A stretch of 64,000 bases of DNA, taken from JADGQM01 sp964441945. GTDB lineage: Bacteria; Desulfobacterota; Syntrophobacteria; Syntrophobacterales; Syntrophobacteraceae. Below are positions 25,166 through 33,367 of the stretch, one piece after another (position 1 is the first letter of the stretch; each line of letters begins with the position of its first letter). Below the pieces are notes generated by a model. That model was not told where the DNA came from. It did not search any database and saw nothing but the letters and a program-made list of their open reading frames with translations. The translations under genes were made by a program, and so were the position numbers. Location: contig CAYTWB010000011.1 in NCBI GenBank assembly GCA_964441945.1, positions 1 to 64,000 of the forward strand. The letters are read 5' to 3'.

Positions 25166-25184
25166 GCGGCATTGCGTTGTTCTT

Positions 25185-25290
25185 TGTTTCGCCCTTTCAG
25201 GGCTTGCATTGAGTGGTGATTGGTGCATTTCCCCAGGGCGTTGCCCTGGGCTGGCATGTTTTGCCCCATTCGGGGCTGATAAGGCCCGTT
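25185..25290. repeat. Dispersed repeat family E, copy 2 (inverted)
   Basis: Contains CGCCCTTTCAGGGC, CCAGGGCGTTGCCCTGGGCTG and GCCCCATTCGGGGC palindromes, the reverse complement of the family E order at 24755-24850. Confidence 0.7.
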
Positions 25291-25338
25291 TGCTGTGCGT
25301 AGAGCTTAGACAATAAACGTCACGGATCTCCTCCTCAT

Positions 25339-25366
25339 GTGGGGCAGGCTGAAAAGCCTGCCCCAC
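25339..25366. repeat. Perfect 12-bp hairpin with GAAA loop
   Basis: GTGGGGCAGGCT, GAAA, AGCCTGCCCCAC. A perfect stem with a GNRA-type tetraloop. There is no T-run, so it is more like a REP-type element than a terminator. A related CAGGCTGGAAGCCTG hairpin lies near 36540. Confidence 0.7.
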
Positions 25367-25407
25367 AGCCACACAGGACCTGAAATTGTTTTCCTAAAAA
25401 TAGTACA

Positions 25408-25540
25408 CCCGAGCCTCCTGCAAAAATCCTTTTCACCCTTCGATACCTCAGGGTGAACGGACTTCTGCCCTTGTAACGTACTGAACCTCCGTTCGTGGTA
25501 AGGTATCGGACCACGAACCGGGACAGTTTTGTAAGAGGCC
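25408..25540. repeat. Possible MITE-like element with AGCCTCCTGCAAAA-type ends
   Basis: The left end GAGCCTCCTGCAAAAATCC resembles the terminal repeat of 33125-33254, and an inverted, weaker match (TTTTGTAAGAGGCC) occurs near 25527-25540. The interior has a CGATACCT/AGGTATCG inverted pair and lacks the CCGGAATGACG core. Confidence 0.4.
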
Positions 25541-25592
25541 CACCCGGGCGCAATTCCCTGGCCGGTCCAAACGAGGTATGAGCCGCGGTTGT

Positions 25593-25616
25593 AGGGGCGA
25601 CCGACCGGTCGCCCCT
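25593..25616. repeat. Near-perfect palindrome
   Basis: AGGGGCGACC, GACC, GGTCGCCCCT: a 10-bp perfect stem with a 4-base loop, about 85 bases upstream of the -24 box of pilA. It is probably a REP-type repeat. Confidence 0.6.
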
Positions 25617-25699
25617 GCGGCTGCTGTCGCGATAAGGAATTCTGCCTGGCTATAGCTGGCTGATCCCTGCTCTGGCAGCAGGTCGACATAACGAGGCGG

Positions 25700-25715
25700 T
25701 GGCACAAACATTGCT
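25700..25715 (+). promoter_or_regulatory. Sigma-54 promoter of pilA
   Basis: TGGCACAAACATTGCT matches the sigma-54 consensus (TGGCACG-N4-TTGCW) at all but one position, with the GG and GC 10 bases apart. The predicted start is near 25726, leaving a leader of about 170 bases before pilA. A CTGTC half-site at 25624-25628 lies about 100 bases upstream. A weaker sigma-70-like pair (TTGACA at 25831, TCGTAT at 25854) is also present. Confidence 0.85.
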
Positions 25716-25897
25716 AGCTAATCACTGCGAATTTTGAGTGAGGTGGAATCACAGAAGCAGAATGGTTGGAGGCGATTTTATTTTCCATTCCATATAGAGA
25801 AAGGGGGTCGGTTCCAGATAAGAATTAGTGTTGACAGTCAAGAGATTGTAAAGTCGTATGGTGTGAAACAAATTGAACTGACACAGGAGGATTGGAA

Positions 25898-26326
25898 ATG
25901 TTGATCAAGATGAGAGAAAGCAAAGGTTTTACCCTGGTGGAATTGATGATCGTCGTGGCCATCATCGGCATCCTTGCCGCCGTGGCGGTGCCCTTCTATC
26001 AGAGATACGTGCAGAAAGCGAGATTGACGAGTCTTGTATTCCCAGGGATGCATTCGATCGAGACCAATATTGCAACCTTTTTTGCTATCAGGAATACTTT
26101 TACTGGCGTCGTAATCGGCAATATGACAAGGGATGCGGATTTGACTTGTGTTAATCCTGTGACATTCACAGGCAAAACATTGTCATTGACCATCGACAGT
26201 ACAAACTGCAACCAACTCGAGCAGCTTAATGGCAAAACACTCACAGCCGCGGCAAGCGTTTCAGCCGGAAAGATTAAAACGTGGGTTCTCGGTGGGGACA
26301 TAGCCAATGAACTTGGCTTACAATAA
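25898..26326 (+). CDS. pilA: Type IV pilin PilA
   Basis: The major-pilin-like subunit, 142 residues. A 10-residue leader MLIKMRESKG ends at the prepilin peptidase site (cut between Gly10 and Phe11); the mature protein starts FTLVELMIVVAIIGILAAVA with Glu5 in place. The globular domain has two cysteines (in DLTCVNP and STNCNQ) that could form the usual disulfide loop, and one N-glycosylation-type sequon, Asn75-Met-Thr. The ATG at 25898 is set by AGGAGG seven bases upstream; a TTG at 25892 is in frame. It is transcribed from a sigma-54 promoter and ends in a strong terminator. Confidence 0.93.
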   Translation: MLIKMRESKGFTLVELMIVVAIIGILAAVAVPFYQRYVQKARLTSLVFPGMHSIETNIATFFAIRNTFTGVVIGNMTRDADLTCVNPVTFTGKTLSLTIDSTNCNQLEQLNGKTLTAAASVSAGKIKTWVLGGDIANELGLQ

Positions 26327-26346
26327 ATAGAATCGATTGTCAGAAG

Positions 26347-26390
26347 GGAGAAGATTGTGTTGGTGCCGACACAATCTTCTCCTTTTGTTT
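26347..26390 (+). terminator. Rho-independent terminator of pilA
   Basis: Perfect 14-base arms GGAGAAGATTGTGT and ACACAATCTTCTCC around an 8-base loop, followed by TTTTGTTT, 20 bases after the pilA stop. It lies just before the downstream membrane-protein gene, which therefore depends on read-through or its own promoter. Confidence 0.92.
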
Positions 26391-26402
26391 CTGCGGAACC
26401 CC

Positions 26403-28820
26403 ATGATGAAATTGCTCTATTTGGGCAGATTAGAGCGGAACAAAGGCTGGATTCTCGGTACCTGTTTGTTTGGTTTTCTGCTTTCCGTGGGTTATTCAAA
26501 CACCTTTCAATCCCCGCCTGTCCTGGATGATTTCCATTCCTTCATCGACGAGCCGTTGACCAAAGTCGATCACTGGTCCACAGAGAGTATTCTGTCATTG
26601 AGTCAGACCAAGTTTGGATGGGCCAGATGGATACCCATGCTATCCTTTTCCTGGGATATCTGGTTCGGCAGGGGGGAGTTCTTTTATCTCCACCTGACCA
26701 ATATGGTGATCCATTTTCTTTGTCTTCTTGCCGCCATCTTCCTGGTCAACAAGATCCTCGAAAGCAATCCTTCAGGGAATGCATCCTGTGATTCCTTGTT
26801 CTCACCGATTGAAATCGCCTGCTTCATCTCAGCCATTTGGGCGTTGAATCCCGTCCAGACAAGCACTGTTACATACCTGGTACAGCGGATGACATCGCTT
26901 ATGGCTTTGTTTTACCTGCTCAGTATGGGTTTTTATTTTTCAGCACGATCAGCCTATCGGAAGAGCAGCACGATTGACGGCAGGGTTGGGGTTTATGCCG
27001 GCCTTTCACTCGCTGCCATGGTCATGGCGTTGCTTTCAAAAGAGAACTCCCTGATGCTTCCCTTTATGATGATCTGCAGCGAGATTTGGCTCTTTCAAAA
27101 CGGCCTGCACAGAAGGTTGATTGGCGCATTTCGCCAACATAAACTGCAATCGGTGATCGCTTTACTCCTCCTTGCTTCAGCCGCACTGATGATCCTGTTG
27201 CACATGAATGGTGGCTACCAGGGGCGGAATTTCACCATGCCGCAGAGACTCCTGACCGAAGCCCGTGTTCTGGTCTGGTATCTGTCATTGGTAATCTGGC
27301 CTGATCCCGGCAGGCTCTCCGTTGAACACCACGTGGCAATTTCGACTTCTATCCTCAACCCTCCGACCACGTTCTTCTCGATTGTGTTTCTCGGAGTTCT
27401 CCTCTGGTGGACCATTTCAAAGCGCAAAAGATACCCCGTGGTCAGTTACGGCCTTCTGTGGTTCTTCCTCAATCTGCTGATCGAATCGACAATCGTTCCG
27501 CTGGAACTGGTGTTCGAACACCGCATGTATCTTCCCTCCCTGGGATTGATCCTGAGTTTAGTCGTCCTCTTGCATGGTATTGTTGAAGAACGCTTCCGAA
27601 ATAGATCGGCAAGGGACTTGAGGATTCTTGGTTGGTGCATGGTTCTCATCCTTTCGTCCGTCCTCACTCTGGCCACATTCGATCGGAATGAGACCTGGAG
27701 CGACCCTGTTACCCTGAACAGAGATGACGCCCTGAAACATCCTCAAAGTCCCAGAACCCATGGGAATCTCGCAGTAGCACTGGCCAGGACCGGTCAGCAC
27801 GAGGAAGCCATTCGGGAAGCATATTTCGCAATTCATCTGGGCGAAAAGAACTACGAGGTGTATACCGTCGCTGTTAATACGATCGTAGCGAGCAAGCATG
27901 AATCGGGAGATTACCAGGGTGCAGTGGATGAGGGGGAAAGGCTTCTACGAGAAAGACCGGATTATGTAAACGCATACTCCCTACCGAGCATTTGTCTTAA
28001 TATGGCGCGGTCCCATATGGAACTGGGGAATTTCGATCTCGCTCTCAAGAGCGTCCAGCAGGCACTCATCTACAACCAGCGCCTCACAATGAGAATGCCG
28101 GAACTGGAGTCGGCATGCGTCAGAGCTGCGGAGACCATTCTGAAAAAGGCTCAGGAGAAAGGGAGCACCCTACTGGGAGACGGCATTCAACCCGGGCAGC
28201 CAGGCGTAGCTAAAAGATGGATTGCGGTGACTCTACTGGCCATGGGTGATCGAAACAGCGCCAAGAGAGTGCTGCTGGAAGCTGTGGATGAAGAACATGA
28301 CAATGAGAGCAAAGCGGTGCTGGAGGCGATGGCACAAGAGGGTGACCTGAACCGCATACAAGAAAGCAAAAGGAGCTTTTGGGCAAATTACGTCCTGCAT
28401 CCCTTTTCCAGGTTCAACGTATGCATGGCTGTGGCCTATCTGGCTTGGGAGCGACCACTGCCGCCTTCTCTTATGAAGGTCGGCGAATCCTTTTTGGATT
28501 ATGCAGCAAAGCTGCAGCCCGAATCAGCCGATGTCCATCTGCTGAAGGGTTGGTATTACTATCAAAGAAAAGACGCCCACGAAGCAGTGGCTGAAGCCCG
28601 GCAGGCTCTCATGCTCGATCCCGAATACGCCAGGGCATGGTTGGGACTGGGATTCTTCCTGGCAGAAGCCAATAACCCACAAGAAGCCATCAACGCCTTT
28701 CAAAAGGTTCTTGAGCTTTATCCTGGTTATCCTCAGCGGTTGGCCATCATGGATATTATTGCAGATCTCAAAACCAAGTCATCTTCGCTGGCCCAAGATG
28801 AGAACGTGCGAACGAACTAG
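26403..28820 (+). CDS. GT-C-like polytopic membrane protein with C-terminal TPRs (candidate pilin glycosyltransferase)
   Basis: An 805-residue protein. The N-terminal 400 residues have about ten hydrophobic segments, an acidic VLDDFHSFIDEP motif in the first periplasmic loop, and FEHRMYLPSLGL near residue 370. This arrangement is seen in GT-C/TMTC-like O-glycosyltransferases. The C-terminal 380 residues are helical with tetratricopeptide-like repeats (HGNLAVALARTGQHEEAI, HLLKGWYYYQRKDAHEAV, ARAWLGLGFFLAEANNPQEAI). Lying directly after pilA it may modify pilin, an inference by analogy with other pilin loci. The frame is open to 26337, but that part is the pilA terminator, so I chose ATG 26403; no good ribosome site is visible. 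It ends convergently with the STT3 gene, overlapping by 4 bases. Confidence 0.7.
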   Translation: MMKLLYLGRLERNKGWILGTCLFGFLLSVGYSNTFQSPPVLDDFHSFIDEPLTKVDHWSTESILSLSQTKFGWARWIPMLSFSWDIWFGRGEFFYLHLTNMVIHFLCLLAAIFLVNKILESNPSGNASCDSLFSPIEIACFISAIWALNPVQTSTVTYLVQRMTSLMALFYLLSMGFYFSARSAYRKSSTIDGRVGVYAGLSLAAMVMALLSKENSLMLPFMMICSEIWLFQNGLHRRLIGAFRQHKLQSVIALLLLASAALMILLHMNGGYQGRNFTMPQRLLTEARVLVWYLSLVIWPDPGRLSVEHHVAISTSILNPPTTFFSIVFLGVLLWWTISKRKRYPVVSYGLLWFFLNLLIESTIVPLELVFEHRMYLPSLGLILSLVVLLHGIVEERFRNRSARDLRILGWCMVLILSSVLTLATFDRNETWSDPVTLNRDDALKHPQSPRTHGNLAVALARTGQHEEAIREAYFAIHLGEKNYEVYTVAVNTIVASKHESGDYQGAVDEGERLLRERPDYVNAYSLPSICLNMARSHMELGNFDLALKSVQQALIYNQRLTMRMPELESACVRAAETILKKAQEKGSTLLGDGIQPGQPGVAKRWIAVTLLAMGDRNSAKRVLLEAVDEEHDNESKAVLEAMAQEGDLNRIQESKRSFWANYVLHPFSRFNVCMAVAYLAWERPLPPSLMKVGESFLDYAAKLQPESADVHLLKGWYYYQRKDAHEAVAEARQALMLDPEYARAWLGLGFFLAEANNPQEAINAFQKVLELYPGYPQRLAIMDIIADLKTKSSSLAQDENVRTN

Positions 28821-31090
28821 CCTGCTTCTGGCTCCTTACCGGATTCCGAGGGGTTACGACGGTCTGAGCTGGCTTTCCAGGATTCCCCGCGAACCTCCCA
28901 TAGCTGGTACCATGGTGTGTTCAGGATTACAGGGCGGAAGTAGTCCTGTGAGCAGGTGTGGCGAAAGAAGAGCTTGTTGAAGACGGATTCCGCGATCTCA
29001 CGGTGCATCATGGCCCCCGTCCGGTTTGGATCGGATGCTTCGAATACCACGTCGCTCGGGTGATTGAATCGTTTGACCCGGCTGTTCTTTCCGTCCCAGA
29101 CGGCGATTCCCTGGAGCGGAATGGTCTGGTTTCCCATAGCGGCCTTGCCGGTACGCGTGTCAACGACAAGACCATCCCTGGCGATGAACCGCCCGTCTTC
29201 CTCCCGCAAGTCATCGAAAATCCTGTAATCGGCATGGGTCCCATCCTGTTTGCGGACATCCCAGCTCCCGAACCAGAACCACCAGTAGCTGGTTCGAGTG
29301 AGGAGCTCATCCAGGAAAAGGTATACCGGGCGCGGATTGGAAGGGAAGAAGAACTCCAGCCGGTCTTCGGTCGTTTCCAATCCCGGTCTGGGCTGAAGCG
29401 GTGTCTCGCGCAAAATGGCGCGGGCCTGTTCGGGACCGGCCGAAAGGACCCTTTTGATAAATAGAAAGCTTCGGGCTTCGTCGTTATCCATCGCGGCAAA
29501 GACCTTGTTCAGGCCCTGTACGCCGCGGGCAACCCAGAAATGCATGAGGTTTGCCGCGAGCCGTTCATCACCGGTGGCCAAAGGGATTCCGTTGAAAACC
29601 GTCCGGTCTCCGGAATGAAGGGCCCCGTCATTGACCGATGCCCTCCTGGCCCAGTACGGGATGGTATAGCCATGGTCCCACCATGCCCAGATAACGGCGT
29701 CGCGGGGGGTCTTCTTTTCCGCCAGCGCCAGTCCGGCAACCAGATTCGGCTGTTCCTTGGGCCAGTACGTCTGGGCGTGGTTGATGTCGATCATCGGCCA
29801 GATCAGGAGGACCACAAACGGAGGAACGACATAGGTCAGGGCCCTGAAGCGGGCTCGGAGCCTCCACATTTCACTGATGAAAAATCCTATCCCCAGGGCG
29901 GTTACGGGAGCGCAAAATATCGCAAATCGCCTGGCATAAAAGAAGGCCAGCACGCAAAGACCCAACAAAGCCCCGAGAAAGAGGCTCTCTTTCCAGTGTC
30001 GCCAGATGAGCAGGACAATCCCGCACAGGGCCGCCACAAAGGTCAGGAAGCCGCCGGTCGATATCGCCGCCATCGAATCCAGGGACGGCCTGACCTGCTC
30101 GCTGATGGAGACCCCGATATTGGGAAAAGCCCCGGCGGATTCCTTTGCCAGATAGGCGTGCTTCAATCCGAGGAGGGTCATGAATTGAGAAACCAGACCG
30201 GTGCCCTTCCACAAAAGCAGGAGAAGCAATCCCACGAAGAGTGCGCCGAGGAAAAACCATCTTTCCCGCCCCGAAGGCCTGTAGAAGACGACGCCGACGG
30301 CCGCCGGGACCAGGCAAATGACTGTCACCGCCTCGGGTGTCTGGTCCCACCACCACAAGAAAAGGCCGTAGGTGATCATCCCTGCGAGAAAATGGTAGTA
30401 ACGGCGGGTCCCCGGCGTGACTCCAAACATGAGGAAGAAGTAAGCCGCCGCTGCGGCGAAAGTCACGTTCAAGACGTCCGTGTCCAGCCATCCGAACCCG
30501 CTTCGATAGGCGTAGTAAGGAGACAGCAGGGCGAAGAGTGCCGCGACGGTCCCTGTTATCGGACCTCCGAAGAACCGGCCCAAACCGTACACCGGCAGGA
30601 ACAGCCATACACCGAGAAACGCCGGCAGGAGGACCGCAATCCAGTTCAGTGAAATGGGGACCACTTTGGCTGCGGCGGCAGTGAGGCAGGAGATGAGGGG
30701 CGGCGGAGTGGGTCGTGTGGGGCAATCCGGGACTGCCCTTTTGTCATCGATGGGTTGATAAGTCCCTTCGATGAGGTCCCGGGCAAGCGTCAGGTAGAAG
30801 AGGCCGTCCAGGGCCGTCAGCAGAGGCTGACCAGCGTAAAACGCTCTTCCCGGTTCCCTCTGCCAGGCCACGAGGTCTTCAAGTCGCACCCAGAGGCCCA
30901 GCAGGACCACGCAGATGAGCACTAAGACCTGGACCCAGAGGGGTTTTGAGACGGGTCCGGTGGGTTGTTCGGCGGCGGGTTGTGGAGCAGCGGGGTTTTG
31001 ATCGTCCCGGCTTCGGGCGGCAGCCGCAGCCCTTTCAAACGCATCGGGGGATTTTGCTTTTTGAGTCGAAGACGGGCGGCGTTTCTTCAT
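28817..31090 (-). CDS. STT3/PglB-type oligosaccharyltransferase
   Basis: A 757-residue membrane enzyme that would transfer a lipid-linked oligosaccharide to protein asparagine. After an Ala/Pro/Gln-rich cytoplasmic tail there are 11-13 hydrophobic segments. Family motifs are present in order: DGLFYL in the first external loop, GWLDTDVLNV (DxD-like), ISEQVRPS (the SVSE/TIxE motif glutamate) and WAWWDHGYTIPYW (the WWDYG motif). The C-terminal 250 residues form a soluble domain. The ATG at 31090 gives MKKRRPS; the frame is open to 31201 but that region is less protein-like. STT3 homologues with N-glycosylation activity are known in some epsilon- and delta-proteobacteria. Substrates here are unknown; pilin is one candidate. 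Confidence 0.85.
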   Translation of the reverse strand: MKKRRPSSTQKAKSPDAFERAAAAARSRDDQNPAAPQPAAEQPTGPVSKPLWVQVLVLICVVLLGLWVRLEDLVAWQREPGRAFYAGQPLLTALDGLFYLTLARDLIEGTYQPIDDKRAVPDCPTRPTPPPLISCLTAAAAKVVPISLNWIAVLLPAFLGVWLFLPVYGLGRFFGGPITGTVAALFALLSPYYAYRSGFGWLDTDVLNVTFAAAAAYFFLMFGVTPGTRRYYHFLAGMITYGLFLWWWDQTPEAVTVICLVPAAVGVVFYRPSGRERWFFLGALFVGLLLLLLWKGTGLVSQFMTLLGLKHAYLAKESAGAFPNIGVSISEQVRPSLDSMAAISTGGFLTFVAALCGIVLLIWRHWKESLFLGALLGLCVLAFFYARRFAIFCAPVTALGIGFFISEMWRLRARFRALTYVVPPFVVLLIWPMIDINHAQTYWPKEQPNLVAGLALAEKKTPRDAVIWAWWDHGYTIPYWARRASVNDGALHSGDRTVFNGIPLATGDERLAANLMHFWVARGVQGLNKVFAAMDNDEARSFLFIKRVLSAGPEQARAILRETPLQPRPGLETTEDRLEFFFPSNPRPVYLFLDELLTRTSYWWFWFGSWDVRKQDGTHADYRIFDDLREEDGRFIARDGLVVDTRTGKAAMGNQTIPLQGIAVWDGKNSRVKRFNHPSDVVFEASDPNRTGAMMHREIAESVFNKLFFRHTCSQDYFRPVILNTPWYQLWEVRGESWKASSDRRNPSESGKEPEAG

Positions 31091-31215
31091 CGAAATGGAA
31101 ATCCCGGCTGCATTGCGGCAATTGTCTCCGGACGGCCTTCCGGTCCTTCTGTCGAGCGTGTGAAACTCGATGCGCTCACAGACGGGCCGTGCTATACTCA
31201 CAGAGGTTCAAAAGC

Positions 31216-31310
31216 TTCATTCTCACGCAGAGGCGCAGAGGATGCAGAGCTTTTGCCAGGGGGCGTTTCTCTGCGTCTCTGCGTCTCTGCGTGACGCAGA
31301 ATATCATTCC
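31216..31310. repeat. Dispersed CTCTGCGTCTCTGCG-type repeat
   Basis: Contains ACGCAGAGGCGCAGAGG on the left and TCTCTGCGTCTCTGCGTCTC on the right, forming a large inverted repeat around a GCCAGGGGGCG centre. This kind of repeat is common in intergenic DNA of several phyla. It lies between the divergent stt3 and tsaD genes. Confidence 0.65.
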
Positions 31311-31373
31311 GCCTCGACCTGACATCGGACGGATGCTCACAGTAATGAAAGCCAGAAAGAGCTGCAAGAACAA

Positions 31374-32393
31374 ATGATCATTCTCGGTATTGAAAGCTCG
31401 TGCGATGAAACGGCTGCTGCGGTGGTCGAAGACGGCAGGAGGGTCCTCTCCGATGTGGTCGCCGGCCAGATCGCGGTGCACAGCCCGTATGGCGGGGTGG
31501 TACCTGAACTGGCCTCACGAAAACACGTCGAAGCCATTCTTCCGGTTATTGCGCAGGCCCTGGACGATGCGGGGATCGGCCCCGGCAAGCCGGACGCTGT
31601 AGCCGTGACTCAGGGGCCCGGTCTGGTCGGCGCTCTTCTGGTGGGGATCAGTGCCGCAAAGGCCCTGGCTTATGCTATCGACCGGCCCCTGATTGCGGTG
31701 AGCCATCTCGAGGGGCACATGCATGCGGCATTTCTTGATCGAGACCCCCTCGATGAGCCGTTTGTCTGCCTGGTGGTATCCGGTGGCCACACGGCCCTCT
31801 ACCGGGTCGACCCCGCCGGAGAGAGCCGGTTCCTCGGCTCCACACGGGACGATGCCGCCGGAGAAGCCTTCGACAAAGTGGCTAAGCTACTGGGTCTTGG
31901 GTATCCGGGTGGGGTTGTGATCGATCGCCTTGCCGCCGGCGGGAATCGGCAGGCCTTCGCGTTTCCCAAAGCGTACCTGGCTCACGATTCGCTGGAATTC
32001 AGCTTCAGTGGGGTCAAAACGGCGGTGGCCAATTTCGTACGCCGCTTTGGACCCCCTATCGGCGAGGGTGAAGCCGGCTCATACCGTCTGGAAGACCTGG
32101 CAGCGAGCTTTCAGGAAGCCGTCGTCGATGTCCTGGTCGGCAAAACGCTGAAGGCGGCACATGTCTGCGGCGTGAAGCATGTGGCCGTGGTGGGAGGGGT
32201 TGCCGCAAACAGTCGCCTGCGTGAACGGTTGCGCGAGGAGGCTGCCTACCATCGCCTGGACCTGCACATGCCTCCGCTTCGTTTCTGCACCGACAATGCG
32301 GTGATGATTGCGTCGGCAGCCTACACGGTCTGGCGACGTTCGGGCTTCTGCCGGGACCCGCTGGACCTCGATGCGGTTTCTCGGTGGTTTTGA
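31374..32393 (+). CDS. tsaD: tRNA N6-adenosine threonylcarbamoyltransferase TsaD
   Basis: Catalyses the last step of t6A37 formation in ANN-decoding tRNAs, with TsaB, TsaE and TsaC. A 339-residue ASKHA-fold protein. The N-terminal ILGIESSCDETAAAVV and the metal-binding HLEGH (His111, His115) are present, with VSGGHTALY and the C-terminal FCTDNAVMIA. Length and motifs are normal. No tsaB/tsaE partner is nearby. Confidence 0.96.
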   Translation: MIILGIESSCDETAAAVVEDGRRVLSDVVAGQIAVHSPYGGVVPELASRKHVEAILPVIAQALDDAGIGPGKPDAVAVTQGPGLVGALLVGISAAKALAYAIDRPLIAVSHLEGHMHAAFLDRDPLDEPFVCLVVSGGHTALYRVDPAGESRFLGSTRDDAAGEAFDKVAKLLGLGYPGGVVIDRLAAGGNRQAFAFPKAYLAHDSLEFSFSGVKTAVANFVRRFGPPIGEGEAGSYRLEDLAASFQEAVVDVLVGKTLKAAHVCGVKHVAVVGGVAANSRLRERLREEAAYHRLDLHMPPLRFCTDNAVMIASAAYTVWRRSGFCRDPLDLDAVSRWF

Positions 32394-32641
32394 GGTGGTT
32401 TTGAAGGGGTGGATGAACGCCCCTAAGAATAGCCGCAAAAAGGCGCAAGAAGCGCAAGCCTGCTGATCGTGTCAAAGATGGAAATTCCCGGACGATTGAA
32501 TTCAGGGCTGGGCTCAAGGGGAGAAGGGGAAGATTGCCGGGGATCGCATCTACGGGGTGTTTGGGGGGCTGGAAGATCGGAGAGGGTATGATATAAATTA
32601 TGAAAGATGGATATGAAATACTACCCATTAGGAGGCAGGCA

Positions 32642-32869
32642 ATGGTTAGAAAGACGGTTCTCCTCAATGATGAGCTCGTTCGGGAGGTCCTCCTGCTGTG
32701 CAAAAAGGAAGATTGGGGCTTTTCCAGCAGCCTGAGACACGCTCTTAGAATTGGCCTTTTAGCGATCCAAAATCCAGAACTGACGGCGGAGGAAATCAAG
32801 AACATTCTTGAAGCGAAGGCAGAACAGGAAGCCGGCATGTTCAGGGAGCTGAATTTTGAAAGTCTATGA
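32642..32869 (+). CDS. Putative antitoxin of a RelE/ParE-type pair
   Basis: A 75-residue protein, mostly helical, starting MVRKTVLLNDELVREVLLLC with a beta strand then helix pattern suggestive of a ribbon-helix-helix antitoxin; the C-terminal half is acidic. The ATG at 32642 is chosen over an ATG at 32600 because AGGAGG lies six bases upstream. It overlaps the toxin reading frame by 14 bases. The role rests on position next to a RelE-like gene. Confidence 0.65.
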   Translation: MVRKTVLLNDELVREVLLLCKKEDWGFSSSLRHALRIGLLAIQNPELTAEEIKNILEAKAEQEAGMFRELNFESL

Positions 32870-33108
32870 AACCTCCAAGTTTGAACAACTCAGAAAGAAG
32901 CTGGGGAGTGATCGTGAGAGAGAGGCTCTCAAGCAAGCCGTTATTGTGGTAGCGGAGGACCCTTTGACTGGGAAAAAACTTAAAAGGAGAGCTCAAAGAT
33001 TACCGGCGCCACAGATACTTTGTGGAAGGGCAAGAGCGGCGGCTGATTTATAAAGTTGAGAAAGACAAGATTTACCTTCTCTCCTTTGGTCCTCGGGAAG
33101 GGGTTTAG
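32856..33108 (+). pseudogene. RelE/ParE-family toxin, frameshifted
   Basis: Starts at TTG 32856 with MKVYETSKFEQLRKKLGSD. The frame is normal for about 45 codons to DPLTGKKLK, then a run of four A's puts translation out of frame. Removing one A restores KGELKDYRRHRYFVEGQE, the RLIYKVEKDKIYLLSFGPRE block and a stop at 33106-33108, a complete RelE/ParE toxin of about 84 residues. As written, the protein ends at 33053 and lacks the second half of the fold. It may be a real inactivation, phase variation or a sequencing error in the homopolymer. The upstream antitoxin gene is intact. Confidence 0.82.
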
Positions 33109-33124
33109 AGATAGCATTCAATTT

Positions 33125-33254
33125 AGCCTCCTGCAAAAGTCTCAAATTCCGTCACCCCGGCATGCATCTGGCCGGGGTCCAGGGACCTTAAAGCCTGGAT
33201 TCCGGCCCAAAAACCCTGCCGGAATGACGCCCTGAGGGACTTCTGCAAGAGGCT
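33125..33254. repeat. MITE-like repeat with AGCCTCYTGCARAAGTC ends
   Basis: Terminal inverted repeats of 17 bases match at 15 positions (33125-33141 and 33238-33254). The interior is the double-hairpin core GTCACCCCGGC...GGCCGGGGTCC, CTGGATTCCGGC...TGCCGGAATGACG. It lies between the toxin remnant and rsmA. Confidence 0.8.
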
Positions 33255-33367
33255 CAATTGTAAAGCACAAGCCGTTCCCGCAAAGAACGAAGAGCGTGAA
33301 GATTTGTGACCGCGCACAGGATAGCTGTCCGATATGGCAATAGAAGACCTCGTAAGGGCCAAGAGAT

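Larger units (their letters stand above)
23812..25897. other. 2-kb non-coding repeat nest between pilP and pilA
   Basis: No convincing gene. Going right: pilP promoter and upstream sites (23847-23980), repeats at 24207-24285, 24410-24492, 24533-24656, 24755-24850, 25061-25165, 25185-25290, a perfect hairpin at 25339-25366, a TIR-like element at 25408-25540, a palindrome at 25593-25616, and the sigma-54 promoter of pilA at 25700-25715. Open frames across this stretch run through repeats and lack ribosome sites. Confidence 0.75.

Noticed and set aside
25831..25859. Sigma-70-like promoter before pilA (TTGACA, 17 bases, TCGTAT)
   Set aside because: The -10 box is poor, while a near-consensus sigma-54 site lies upstream. 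Kept only as a secondary possibility.
29540..30652. Open frame antisense to the STT3-type gene
   Set aside because: Low-complexity, charged translation and conflict with all STT3 motifs on the minus strand.
32990..33053. Programmed frameshift in the RelE-type toxin
   Set aside because: No stop-codon-dependent or stimulator structure typical of +1 recoding was seen; a simple indel in the A-run is more likely.
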